Part shown: positions 32,113 to 38,388 of the stretch, piece after piece | Layout of the letters: the number at the start of each line of letters is the position of its first letter | How positions within the stretch are numbered: the stretch's first letter is position 1 | Source: an uncultured Clostridia bacterium | GTDB lineage: Bacteria; Bacillota; Clostridia; Christensenellales; Pumilibacteraceae | NCBI GenBank assembly: GCA_947632125.1 | Contig: CANRNV010000011.1 | Location: forward strand, 1 to 38,388 | DNA length: 38,388 bases | Reading direction: 5' to 3' | Notes under the pieces: generated by a model | Told to the model about the DNA's origin: nothing | The model's input: the letters and a program-made list of their open reading frames with translations, nothing else | The model's database searches: none | Translations under genes and position numbers: made by a program

Positions 32113-32919
32113 TTAATACTTGGGAATGCCTTTGTACTGAGTTTTGGGTGGTTCGGTTCCTATTATGGAGATGGCTTTATTTGGGCAGAGGTTGACGCAA
32201 CGATAGCATAAAACGCACTTATTAAGGGCTATTGCCTTGCCGTTTTTTATACCCATATTGCAAACGGGGCATTTTTGAGCGCACAGACCGCAGCCCGTGC
32301 AGCGAGAGTAGTCCACTTTGAGTTTGGTGCGCTTTTTTGCCTCTTCCTTGCGCCAGAACTTGCGCTGGCAGAAGTAGCCGATGGCGTGCGGAAAGAGCGA
32401 AAAGCCCTTTTTCGTCGCCTTACCGCTAAGCAGCGTGGCGGCAAAATCGTCGAGTTTCTTTGTAGCTTTTGCCACCGTCTTTTTGATCGCCTCGTCGTTT
32501 TTTATGCCGAACACCTTGCAGTCCGAGAGGTTGTTGGGCATATTGAAGTGCTCGGCGCCGATAACTATTCCGCCGTACTGCCGAACCGTTCGTCCTATGC
32601 TTGCCGCTCCGTCGCCCGAAAAGAAGTATTGCGTTTCCGCCAAAATAACCTTTTTGTCGCAAAGCAGCTTGTTGAGCCCGTGCACAAACGCTCGCATGGG
32701 GATAGGGGGCGACGAGCCGTAGATCGGAAAGGCGAGCATTATGACGTCCGCCTCCGCCGCCTTTTGTCTTAGCTTTGCCGCACAGTCGAGATTTGTGTAA
32801 GCATCGGCGATGTCGAATATCTCGTAACTGTACTTTGACGAAAGCGCCTCGCACAATTTGCCCGCTATAAAAAGTGTGTTGCCCGTACCCGAAAAATAAA
32901 ACGCCGCAAGTTTTTCCAT
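32113..32919 (-). CDS. Flavodoxin-ferredoxin fusion protein (EFR1 family)
   Basis: 268-residue electron carrier. N-terminal flavodoxin-like domain with the FMN phosphate loop FSGTGNT (residues 9-15) and the AFPIYGSSPP segment. C-terminal ferredoxin domain with two 4Fe-4S motifs: C207, C210, C213, C217 and C235, C238, C241, C245, each last Cys followed by Pro. This architecture matches the EFR1-type proteins common in anaerobic Firmicutes; their partners are mostly unknown. TGAGGT lies seven bases before the ATG on the minus strand. It is monocistronic and ends 12 bases from an R1 hairpin that may act as its terminator. Confidence 0.92.
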   Translation of the reverse strand: MEKLAAFYFSGTGNTLFIAGKLCEALSSKYSYEIFDIADAYTNLDCAAKLRQKAAEADVIMLAFPIYGSSPPIPMRAFVHGLNKLLCDKKVILAETQYFFSGDGAASIGRTVRQYGGIVIGAEHFNMPNNLSDCKVFGIKNDEAIKKTVAKATKKLDDFAATLLSGKATKKGFSLFPHAIGYFCQRKFWRKEEAKKRTKLKVDYSRCTGCGLCAQKCPVCNMGIKNGKAIALNKCVLCYRCVNLCPNKAISIIGTEPPKTQYKGIPKY

Positions 32920-33047
32920 GTTTTAACCTCACATCGTATATATGCGTTTGAGTGAAATAATGCTACAAAAAGCCGGGCGTGGATTTGAATAAATGTGGAT
33001 ATGGGTAGCGAATACGATTTTTGAACATGAAAAATTTAACAAAAAAC

Positions 33048-33087
33048 TTGACATTTTGCTTGACAATTGATACAATAAGACTATAAT
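33048..33087 (+). promoter_or_regulatory. Two overlapping promoters of the PepSY lipoprotein gene
   Basis: TTGACA (33048-33053), 17 bp, TACAAT (33071-33076); and TTGACA (33060-33065), 16 bp, TATAAT (33082-33087). Either could be used; the second has the better -10. Confidence 0.7.
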
Positions 33088-33119
33088 AAATTACGATAAA
33101 AAAGGAGAGTTTAACAATT

Positions 33120-34577
33120 ATGAAAAAAGCAGTAAAAGCATTGTCGATAGCAGTTGTTTTCGTTTTGTCGATGGCTCTTCTTTCGGCATGCGAATTGGGC
33201 AAGTCGACCCCAAAATCCGACTATGGGGTGGTAAGAGCGTTCAACGCCGTTACGCCCGACGATGACATTGTCACCAAGACGGCCGTTGCCGACAAAGATA
33301 AATATCTCGTTACCGTAATCACGTCGTCCGCAGTGGTCAACGAGTACATAGTGGACGCCGAGTTTAACGTAGGCGAAGCCTCGGTGTTGGCGAGCGCAAA
33401 GGCTGCGTTCGGCGACGAAAACTTGTCCGATTTCGAAAGGGCTTATTCCGAAGCGTTGAGGTTGTCGGGGATCGACAAGTCCGAGGTTTTGGGCTTTGAC
33501 TTCGATATCGACACATATATGGGCGAAAGGGTCTATAAGGTGGAAATCGAGGACGCCACGGTAGAGCACACCTATATTTTGCGCATTTCCGACCTCGAAC
33601 TTCTTTCGACCTCGACCGAGTTTAACGGCAGGCAGCCCGCCGATCCGTCGTTTATAGGCGATGCAGAGGCAAAGAAAATCGCTCTCGACGCAATGGGAAT
33701 TGCCGAGAAAGACGTAAGCAACCTTGTCGTAAAGAGCGCGACGGTGGAAAAAATGTATATGGTCAGATTTGACTACAACGGATTCAGGTACTCCGTCGAC
33801 ATAGATGCGGTAAGCGGTGACGTCGTCAAGTGCTCGCAAAGCATTTTAAGCGAGAGCGGCGCTACTTCGGCTAAGTCGGGGCTTATTTCGGAGGATGAGG
33901 CTAAGGACATCGCCGTCGGCTTCGTTTTCCCGAACGGAGCGGGCGAGGCTGAGGTCAGGTTCTACGAAATTAAGCTTGATTACGAAAAGGGCGAGTTTGT
34001 TTACGAAGTGGAATTTTCGGTGGACGGCATAGAGTACGAACTTGAAATTGCCGCTTCTTCCGGCAAGGTCTTGGACGCCGACATCGACAACGACAAGGAC
34101 TACGGCGAGCGACTTCCGCAAGGCAACACGCCCACCGGTACGCCTACCGACGAGTTTATCACCAAGGAGCAGGCTATCGAGGCGGTAAAGCAAGCGATCG
34201 GAAAGGACGTAACTATCTACGACATAGATATCGAAAAGGAGATCGTCAATTCGAAAGTCCGCTACTTCTACGAGATAGAGGTTGGCGTGGACGGCAGAAA
34301 GGTCGAGTACTATGTCGACGCAATTTCGGGCGAAGTCACGGCGCAGGGCGAGCATTTCGAGGGTGTCACCAAGATAGGTGAGGACGAGGCTCTCGCTATC
34401 GCATTGGAGCATTTCAAACTGACCGAGGATAAGATACAAAATGTCGAAGTCAAGCTCGAAGAGGACGACGGAACTTATGTCTATGAAATTGAGTTTATGG
34501 TAGGCTCGGTGGAGTACTCCGCCGACATCGACGCCGTAACGGGCAACATTTTGGAAAGCGAAATAGACAGAGACTGA
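33120..34577 (+). CDS. Lipoprotein with serial PepSY-type domains
   Basis: 485-residue exported lipoprotein. Signal peptide with lipobox LLSAC, lipid-carrying Cys at C24. The mature part contains about four to five PepSY-like units. The clearest start at GDAEAKKIALDAM (about 180), SEDEAKDIAVGFV (about 258), TKEQAIEAVKQAI (about 343) and GEDEALAIALEHF (about 418), and end in strands like YEIEVGVDGRKVEYYVDAISGEV. A more divergent unit precedes them. PepSY domains are known as inhibitory modules of M4 peptidase propeptides, so a protease-modulating role at the cell surface is possible; an M4 peptidase is encoded at 13889. AAGGAG precedes the ATG; a strong terminator follows. Confidence 0.9.
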   Translation: MKKAVKALSIAVVFVLSMALLSACELGKSTPKSDYGVVRAFNAVTPDDDIVTKTAVADKDKYLVTVITSSAVVNEYIVDAEFNVGEASVLASAKAAFGDENLSDFERAYSEALRLSGIDKSEVLGFDFDIDTYMGERVYKVEIEDATVEHTYILRISDLELLSTSTEFNGRQPADPSFIGDAEAKKIALDAMGIAEKDVSNLVVKSATVEKMYMVRFDYNGFRYSVDIDAVSGDVVKCSQSILSESGATSAKSGLISEDEAKDIAVGFVFPNGAGEAEVRFYEIKLDYEKGEFVYEVEFSVDGIEYELEIAASSGKVLDADIDNDKDYGERLPQGNTPTGTPTDEFITKEQAIEAVKQAIGKDVTIYDIDIEKEIVNSKVRYFYEIEVGVDGRKVEYYVDAISGEVTAQGEHFEGVTKIGEDEALAIALEHFKLTEDKIQNVEVKLEEDDGTYVYEIEFMVGSVEYSADIDAVTGNILESEIDRD

Positions 34578-34608
34578 AAATTCAATAAAAGCTGTAAATA
34601 AGTAAATT

Positions 34609-34644
34609 AAGACTGCTTCGGAAACCCCAAAGCAGTCTTTTTTT
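34609..34644 (+). terminator. Intrinsic terminator of the PepSY lipoprotein gene
   Basis: AAGACTGCTT (34609-34618) / AAGCAGTCTT (34630-34639), ten perfect pairs, followed by a T-run to 34644. Confidence 0.92.
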
Positions 34645-34691
34645 ACGACGTGTTTTGTTTATTTCTCCTTATCGGTAATTGATCTAATCGC

Positions 34692-35570
34692 TTATACGAT
34701 TTGCTCCTCTAATTCTCTCAAAAAGACTTCGGCGCATTTGGGGAATACTTGGTATTTTTTCCAAGCGATATCGAGGTGTGAAATAAGTTTCGGAAAGAGC
34801 GGACGGAAACAGAGTTCGCTGTTTCCCGACGTATTGATGATATTTTCAAGTCCCACGGCATATCCCACACCCTCGGTGACGAATAGCGAGGCGTTATACA
34901 TAAGGTTGTATGTGGCGACGATATTCAACTCGTCCGACCGCCTTTGAAACCAATCGGTGATGACGCTCTTCCCGAGCGAGTGGCGGGAGCGGATGAGAGG
35001 GACGTCCCATAAATCTTCGGGTGTGACAAATTCCTTTTCGGCGAGCGGGCTGTCTTTACGCATAAGCACGCCCCAGGTATCTACGAGGGGCAGGCGGAGA
35101 TAGTCGTACTTAGATAGGTCCGACGGCTCGATGAAGATGCCGAAGTCGATAAGCCCTTTGTCGAGTTTCTCCGTGATCGTCGCCATATCCCCGCTGAACA
35201 AATGAAATTTTACGGCGGGATATTTTTTCCTTACGGCGCGCGCCGCTTTCGCCACGATATTGAGAACGTAACTTTCGCCTCCGCCGATATAGACGTCGCC
35301 CCGAACTTCCGTGACGGGCGAGGAAAGCTCCGTTTCCGTCTTTTGATACAGGTCTAAAATTTCCTCGGCGCGCTTTTTGAGAAGTTCTCCCGCTTCGGTA
35401 AGCGTGATCTTTCTGCTCCCTCGGATAAAGAGCTGCTGCCCGAGTTCTTCTTCCAAATGCTTCATTTGCCGCGACAGGTTGGGCTGGGACACAAAGAGCG
35501 CTTCCGCCGCTTTCAAAATACTTTCTTCCCGTGCGACAGCCAAAAAATATCTGAGTTCTCTCAGTTCCAT
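34692..35570 (-). CDS. LysR-family transcriptional regulator
   Basis: 292-residue DNA-binding regulator. N-terminal winged helix-turn-helix (MELRELRYFLAVAREESILKAA, then SQPNLSRQMKHLEEELGQQLF, about 1-60), then the periplasmic-binding-like effector domain (about 90-290). Start chosen at 35570 because MELRELRYF is the family's standard beginning; the longer frame upstream reads through promoter DNA. There is no ribosome binding site: a consensus promoter (TTGACA-17-TATAAT) ends only seven bases before the ATG, so the mRNA is probably leaderless. Divergent from the hydrolase operon, with a LysR-type box between them, so it is likely both self-regulating and the operon's regulator. Effector unknown. 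Confidence 0.93.
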   Translation of the reverse strand: MELRELRYFLAVAREESILKAAEALFVSQPNLSRQMKHLEEELGQQLFIRGSRKITLTEAGELLKKRAEEILDLYQKTETELSSPVTEVRGDVYIGGGESYVLNIVAKAARAVRKKYPAVKFHLFSGDMATITEKLDKGLIDFGIFIEPSDLSKYDYLRLPLVDTWGVLMRKDSPLAEKEFVTPEDLWDVPLIRSRHSLGKSVITDWFQRRSDELNIVATYNLMYNASLFVTEGVGYAVGLENIINTSGNSELCFRPLFPKLISHLDIAWKKYQVFPKCAEVFLRELEEQIV

Positions 35571-35577
35571 AAAAATA

Positions 35578-35606
35578 ATTATATCGGTAAAAACTATACT
35601 TGTCAA
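35578..35606 (-). promoter_or_regulatory. lysR promoter
   Basis: Minus strand: TTGACA (35606-35601), 17-bp spacer, TATAAT (35583-35578). Transcription would begin at about 35571, adjacent to the ATG at 35570. The -35 lies inside the palindromic box. Confidence 0.8.
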
Positions 35607-35611
35607 GCATA
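35595..35611. promoter_or_regulatory. LysR-type operator palindrome
   Basis: TATACTTGTCAAGCATA: arms TAT.CTTG and CAAG.ATA pair about a central T, with the T-N11-A signature typical of LysR family boxes. It covers the lysR -35 and lies 24 bp upstream of the divergent operon's -35. Confidence 0.7.
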
Positions 35612-35634
35612 TGAAATCTATAAAATATAAGTAT

Positions 35635-35663
35635 TTGACATAATAATTTTTTCGCAGTATAAT
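35635..35663 (+). promoter_or_regulatory. Promoter of the hydrolase operon
   Basis: TTGACA (35635-35640), 17-bp spacer, TATAAT (35658-35663). The transcript would have a leader of about 165 nt. Confidence 0.8.
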
Positions 35664-35836
35664 ACAAGCAGAAATGCTTGCTTGCAAGGGCATTTCTGCG
35701 CCGTAGATGAGCGGAAAGCATTTTGTGGAGCAAAATAGGGCATAAGCCCACAAAATCTATGATTTTGAAGCTTTTAATGCTATAATACAAGCAGAAATGC
35801 TTGCTTGCAAGGGCATTTCTGCAAGGAGATGTAGTC
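35664..35836 (+). promoter_or_regulatory. Structured leader with duplicated hairpin
   Basis: Hairpin GCAGAAATGC / GCATTTCTGC occurs at 35668-35699 and again at 35791-35822. Both belong to a perfect 42-bp direct repeat (35658-35699, 35781-35822) that also includes TATAAT. Between them ATTTTGTGG (35720-35728) pairs with CCACAAAAT (35748-35756), enclosing GGGC-ATAA-GCCC (35738-35749); the two pairings share two bases, so they compete at the edge. The second repeat ends directly against AAGGAG of the hydrolase gene. No known riboswitch class recognised. Confidence 0.65.
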
Positions 35837-36832
35837 ATGGAAGAATTGAAGTTGATGAAAGAGTGGGACAAAGTATTCGAAAAGAGCGAGAAAGTGGAGC
35901 ATAGCAAGGCGACGTTTCATAACCGTTACGGTATTACGCTCGCCTGCGACGTGTATAAGCCGAAAGGAGCAAGGGGAAAACTTCCCGCGATTGCGGTTTG
36001 CGGACCGTTCGGAGCGGTAAAGGAACAGTCGTCGGGGCTGTATGCGCAGGAAATGGCAAAGCGCGGCTTTCTTGCCATCGCGTTCGATCCCTCGTTTACA
36101 GGCGAGAGCGGCGGGCTTCCCCGTTATGTTGCCTCGCCCGACATCAACACCGAGGACTTTTCGGCGGCGGTGGACTTCCTCTCATGCCGTGAGGACGTCG
36201 ACGCCGACAAAATCGGTATCATCGGCATATGCGGCTGGGGCGGAATGGCGATAAACGCCGCCGCGATGGACACGAGGATCAAGGCGACGGTTGCCTCCAC
36301 CATGTACGACATGACGCGGGTGAACGCCAAAGGATATTTCGACGCGGCAGACAGCGAAGAGGCGCGCTTCGAAACGAAAAAGACCCTCAACGAACAGCGG
36401 ACCCTCGATTACAAAAGCGGCAATTACGAACTCGGCGGCGGGGTAGCAGACCCGCTTCCCGACGACGCGCCGTTCTTTGTCAAGGACTATTACGACTACT
36501 ACAAGACCAAGCGCGGCTACCACCCGCGTTCGCTCAACAGCAACGGTGGCTGGAACAAAACTTCCTCGTTATCCTTTATCAATATGCCCATTTTGACGTA
36601 CAGCAACGAGATAAGGAGCGCGGTTCTCCTCGTTCATGGCGAAAAGGCGCACTCGTGCTACTTCTCGCGTGACGCCTACGCCGCGATGACAAAGGACAGT
36701 AAGTACGCTGGCAATAAGGAACTTCTCATTATCCCGAACGCCGTGCATACCGACCTCTACGATCGGCTCGACGTCATTCCGTTCGATAAGATCGAGGCGT
36801 TCTTCAACAAGAATTTGCGAGGAGAAAAATGA
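35837..36832 (+). CDS. Alpha/beta hydrolase with Cys nucleophile motif
   Basis: 331-residue cytosolic hydrolase of the dienelactone-hydrolase-like / YcjY-like group. Seen: an early strand with AIAVCGPFGAVKEQSSGLYA (oxyanion region), FDPSFTGESGG, the nucleophile elbow GICGWGG (Cys in place of the usual Ser), and a C-terminal HTDLYD supplying the probable catalytic His. A Cys nucleophile is known in dienelactone hydrolases. Start at 35837 with AAGGAG eight bases upstream; the longer frame from 35801 starts within the leader repeat. It is the first gene of the LysR-divergent operon and overlaps the next by ATGA. Substrate unknown, perhaps an ester or lactone of a xenobiotic. Confidence 0.88.
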   Translation: MEELKLMKEWDKVFEKSEKVEHSKATFHNRYGITLACDVYKPKGARGKLPAIAVCGPFGAVKEQSSGLYAQEMAKRGFLAIAFDPSFTGESGGLPRYVASPDINTEDFSAAVDFLSCREDVDADKIGIIGICGWGGMAINAAAMDTRIKATVASTMYDMTRVNAKGYFDAADSEEARFETKKTLNEQRTLDYKSGNYELGGGVADPLPDDAPFFVKDYYDYYKTKRGYHPRSLNSNGGWNKTSSLSFINMPILTYSNEIRSAVLLVHGEKAHSCYFSRDAYAAMTKDSKYAGNKELLIIPNAVHTDLYDRLDVIPFDKIEAFFNKNLRGEK

Positions 36833-37371
36833 AACGGCTTGCATTTTTGATTTTATCGCTATGTGTTGCATTTTTTGCGTTTTCGGCTTGCGGTCCGAAA
36901 GAGAAACCTTCCGAGCCGACCGCGCCCGAAAAGGGCGAAGAGCAGACGACGCCGAGCCATTCCGAGCCGACCGCGCCAAGCGAAAAGCCGAACGAAAATA
37001 AGGAGGAAAAATTTATGGATACGATTTATTTGACGATAGGAACTCATAAAATCACCGTAAAACTCGAGGAGAATGCTGCAACAAGGGCGCTCGTCGAACT
37101 TCTGAAAGAGGGCGATATTACTTACACCGCGCACGACTACGGCGGTTTTGAGAAAGTCGGAAGTTTGGGGCATACTCTTCCCCGCGAAGATAGGCAGATG
37201 ACGACCGAGGCGGGCGACGTAATTCTCTATTCGGGCAATCAAATCGTCCTGTTTTACGGAAGCAATTCGTGGAGTTATACAAAGCTTGGCAAAATGCAAG
37301 GCTCAATGGGCGAAATTAAGGAAATTCTTACGGAAATCAACCCCGTTACGGTGACGATCGGATTACAATAA
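36829..37371 (+). CDS. Lipoprotein with cyclophilin-like domain, possible second start inside
   Basis: 180 residues. Signal peptide with lipobox FSAC (lipid Cys C21), a Pro/Glu-rich linker (about 22-62, containing SEPTAP twice), then a cyclophilin-like fold domain (63-180: MDTIYLTIGTHKITVKLEEN ... GDVILYSGNQIVLFYG). Such domains often stand alone beside flavodoxin genes, as here. The ATG of codon 63 (37015) has a perfect AAGGAGG at 37000-37006, eight bases upstream, so a cytosolic 118-residue form may also be made. It overlaps the hydrolase stop by four bases and is followed by the flavodoxin gene. Function unproven. Confidence 0.85.
   Translation: MKRLAFLILSLCVAFFAFSACGPKEKPSEPTAPEKGEEQTTPSHSEPTAPSEKPNENKEEKFMDTIYLTIGTHKITVKLEENAATRALVELLKEGDITYTAHDYGGFEKVGSLGHTLPREDRQMTTEAGDVILYSGNQIVLFYGSNSWSYTKLGKMQGSMGEIKEILTEINPVTVTIGLQ
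37000..37017 (+). promoter_or_regulatory. Internal ribosome binding site and start codon
   Basis: AAGGAGG, eight-base gap, ATG (37015-37017), in frame with the lipoprotein. It would start the cyclophilin-like domain without signal peptide and linker. Confidence 0.65.
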
Positions 37372-37389
37372 TTTCGGAGGAAAATTTTT

Positions 37390-37929
37390 ATGAATAAGAA
37401 AGTTTTGATTGTTTCGTCAAGTTTCAGGAGGAAAGGTAACTCGGCAAGGCTTGCCGAAGAGTTTATGAAAGGCGCGGTCGATGCGGGAAACGACGTCGAA
37501 TTTATCTCTTTGCACGACAAAAAGATAGGTTTTTGCCGAGGGTGTCTTGTCTGCCAAAAGACGAAAAAATGCGTCATTTCCGACGACGCCGACATTATTC
37601 GCGACAAGATGCTCCACGCGGACGTCTTGGTGTTTGCGACGCCCGTTTACTACTATGGGATCAGCGGACAGCTGAAAACCTTGCTCGACCGCTGCAATCC
37701 GTTATTTGCCTCGGACTATAAATTCCGCGAAATTTATCTGCTCTTTGCGGCGGCGGAAGACAGCGACGACGCCGAGCAAAGAACGCTCGCGGGCTTCGAC
37801 GGCTGGGTCGTTTGCTTTGAAAAGGCGGCTCTAAGGGGCTATGTGTTCTGCGGCGGCGTGAATGACGTGGGCGACATCGAGGGGAATAAAAAACTCGAAG
37901 AAGCCTATCAAATGGGAAAATCCATATAA
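37390..37929 (+). CDS. Flavodoxin-fold NAD(P)H:FMN reductase family protein
   Basis: 179-residue FMN-binding protein of the NADPH-dependent FMN reductase / iron-sulfur-flavoprotein-like group. Seen: N-terminal phosphate-binding loop VSSSFRRKGNSARLAEEF, the central FCRGCLVCQKTKKCVISDD Cys segment and the ATPVYYYGISGQLKTLLDR motif, typical of the family. The Cys set could bind a metal cluster or be redox-active. GGAGG precedes the ATG, 18 bases after the lipoprotein gene. It is the last gene of the operon; with the hydrolase and cyclophilin-like protein it suggests reductive handling of a small organic compound. Confidence 0.9.
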   Translation: MNKKVLIVSSSFRRKGNSARLAEEFMKGAVDAGNDVEFISLHDKKIGFCRGCLVCQKTKKCVISDDADIIRDKMLHADVLVFATPVYYYGISGQLKTLLDRCNPLFASDYKFREIYLLFAAAEDSDDAEQRTLAGFDGWVVCFEKAALRGYVFCGGVNDVGDIEGNKKLEEAYQMGKSI

Positions 37930-37932
37930 AGA

Positions 37933-38020
37933 CGAACCACCGACCCCTGATCAAAGAGATAAGGTGGGGGTCGGATTTGAATACTTCCAATCCTACCAAT
38001 GGCAATAAAAAAAGAGCACC
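37933..38020 (+). repeat. tRNA-Ile-derived inverted fragments, copy A
   Basis: Contains 17 bases identical to the tRNA-Ile sense strand from the anticodon GAT onward (37958-37974), a degraded T arm, then 18 bases identical to the acceptor, CCA and trailer (37988-38005), all on the plus strand. Just before lies an antisense T-arm piece (37933-37947). CCGACCCC (37940-37947) pairs with GGGGTCGG (37967-37974). The tRNA lacks a 5' half, so it is not functional. Confidence 0.75.
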
Positions 38021-38141
38021 GGATCGAGTGGTCAGGCGGTCGCTTAAAGCCAACGATTGCCTTGATGCTTGCTTTGCCTTGCGGCAAAGGCTCGCTTTAC
38101 GGCAATGTTGTCTTTTGCGCTCCCTCGCTCACCACGCCCCA

Positions 38142-38198
38142 CCGACCCCTGATTAAAGAGATAAGGTGGGGGTCGGACTGCCAATGGCAATAAAAAAA
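38142..38198 (+). repeat. tRNA-Ile-derived inverted fragments, copy B
   Basis: CCGACCCC (38142-38149) and GGGGTCGG (38169-38176) enclose a loop nearly identical to copy A. The same 17-base GAT-containing stretch is at 38160-38176. It is followed by CCAATGGCAATAAAAAAAGA as in copy A, but the acceptor end is missing. Confidence 0.75.
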
Positions 38199-38215
38199 GA
38201 GCACCTATGGTGCTC
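38192..38215 (-). terminator. Intrinsic terminator of the tRNA-Ala/tRNA-Ile unit
   Basis: GAGCACC (38199-38205) / GGTGCTC (38209-38215) with a U-tract on the minus strand (38198-38192), 14 bases after the CCA of tRNA-Ile. Outer CCAATGGCAA / TTGCCATTGG arms bracket it. Confidence 0.85.
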
Positions 38216-38228
38216 AATTTGTTGCCAT

Positions 38229-38305
38229 TGGTAGGATTGAGTGGACTCGAACCACCGACCCCCACCTTATCAGGGTGGTGCTCTAACCGGCTGAGCTACA
38301 ATCCT
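38229..38305 (-). tRNA. tRNA-Ile (anticodon GAU)
   Basis: Minus strand: acceptor AGGATTG (from 38305) / CAATCCT, discriminator A, encoded CCA (38229-38231). Anticodon arm CCACC-CTGATAA-GGTGG, anticodon GAT. D arm GCTCAGCCGGTTAGAGC and T loop TTCGAGT are regular. 77 nt, six bases after tRNA-Ala. Confidence 0.97.
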
Positions 38306-38311
38306 AAATCG

Positions 38312-38387
38312 TGGTGGAGGTAAGCGGGATCGAACCGCTGACCCCCTGCTTGCAGGGCAGGTGCTCTACCAGCTGAGCTATACCCCC
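38312..38387 (-). tRNA. tRNA-Ala (anticodon UGC)
   Basis: Minus strand: acceptor GGGGGTA (from 38387) / TACCTCC with one G-U pair, discriminator A, encoded CCA (38312-38314). Anticodon arm CCTGC-CCTGCAA-GCAGG, anticodon TGC. 76 nt, complete within the window by one base. The Ala-Ile pair often lies inside rRNA operons, but here it is followed by a terminator and not by 23S rRNA. Confidence 0.97.
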
Positions 38388-38388
38388 A

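Noticed and set aside
37940..37974. Terminator for the flavodoxin gene
   Set aside because: The hairpin is real, but no T-run follows it (ATTTGAAT) and its sequence is explained by tRNA-Ile pieces.
38192..38388. Internal transcribed spacer of an rRNA operon
   Set aside because: tRNA-Ala and tRNA-Ile are adjacent as in such spacers, but a terminator and no 23S sequence follow tRNA-Ile.

Overview
The window looks like a chromosome segment from an uncultured anaerobic Firmicute of the class Clostridia, probably a gut lineage. Support: strong AGGAGG-type ribosome binding sites; oxygen-sensitive enzymes (class III ribonucleotide reductase nrdD/nrdG, a flavodoxin-ferredoxin fusion, an Mrp ATPase with Cys clusters); a bile-salt-hydrolase-type enzyme; Gram-positive lipoproteins; and a glycine decarboxylase split into two subunits. 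The exact genus is not determined here.

Layout. 1-1516 is the 3' part of a large serine recombinase whose frame runs antisense through a tRNA-Ser gene, so the left edge is probably the end of an integrated element. 1517-2248 is gene-free and packed with dispersed hairpin repeats. 2249-8326 holds housekeeping and transport genes on the plus strand: ZIP metal transporter, Dabb protein, M18 aminopeptidase, then a tight mrp - MATE - PTS-IIC-like cluster. The MATE gene carries a 90-bp tandem repeat in its tail. 8327-9072 has tandem repeats, a relic of an XRE repressor and a zinc-ribbon membrane protein. 9239-12090 is nrdD-nrdG behind a promoter with two NrdR-like boxes 32 bp apart. 12146-17301 has two paralogous small membrane proteins, an acidic membrane-anchored protein, a surface M4 metallopeptidase and a choloylglycine-hydrolase-family enzyme, each unit with its own promoter.

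17395-26356 is the metabolic core, one eight-gene operon tdh-kbl-lplA-lpdA-gcvT-gcvH-gcvPA-gcvPB. Threonine is oxidised and cleaved to glycine plus acetyl-CoA, then glycine is split to CO2, NH3, NADH and methylene-THF. The operon also supplies the lipoate ligase that charges GcvH and the dihydrolipoyl dehydrogenase that reoxidises it.

26357-32112 holds a 1480-residue protein with a type IV pilin N-terminus and beta-helix-like repeats, between repeat-rich spacers. Its upstream region has two near-identical long palindromes, and its C-terminal third is markedly AT-rich. 32113-38388 has a flavodoxin-ferredoxin protein, a PepSY-repeat lipoprotein, then a divergent LysR locus: an apparently leaderless lysR facing a hydrolase - cyclophilin-fold lipoprotein - flavodoxin operon with a duplicated hairpin leader. 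The right end has tRNA-Ala and tRNA-Ile on the minus strand next to tRNA-Ile-derived inverted fragments.

A modular dispersed repeat family runs through the window. Its hairpin stems change in a compensatory way while its loops stay constant, and several copies lie at gene ends where terminators are expected. This family and the giant pilin-like protein are the two least explained things here.
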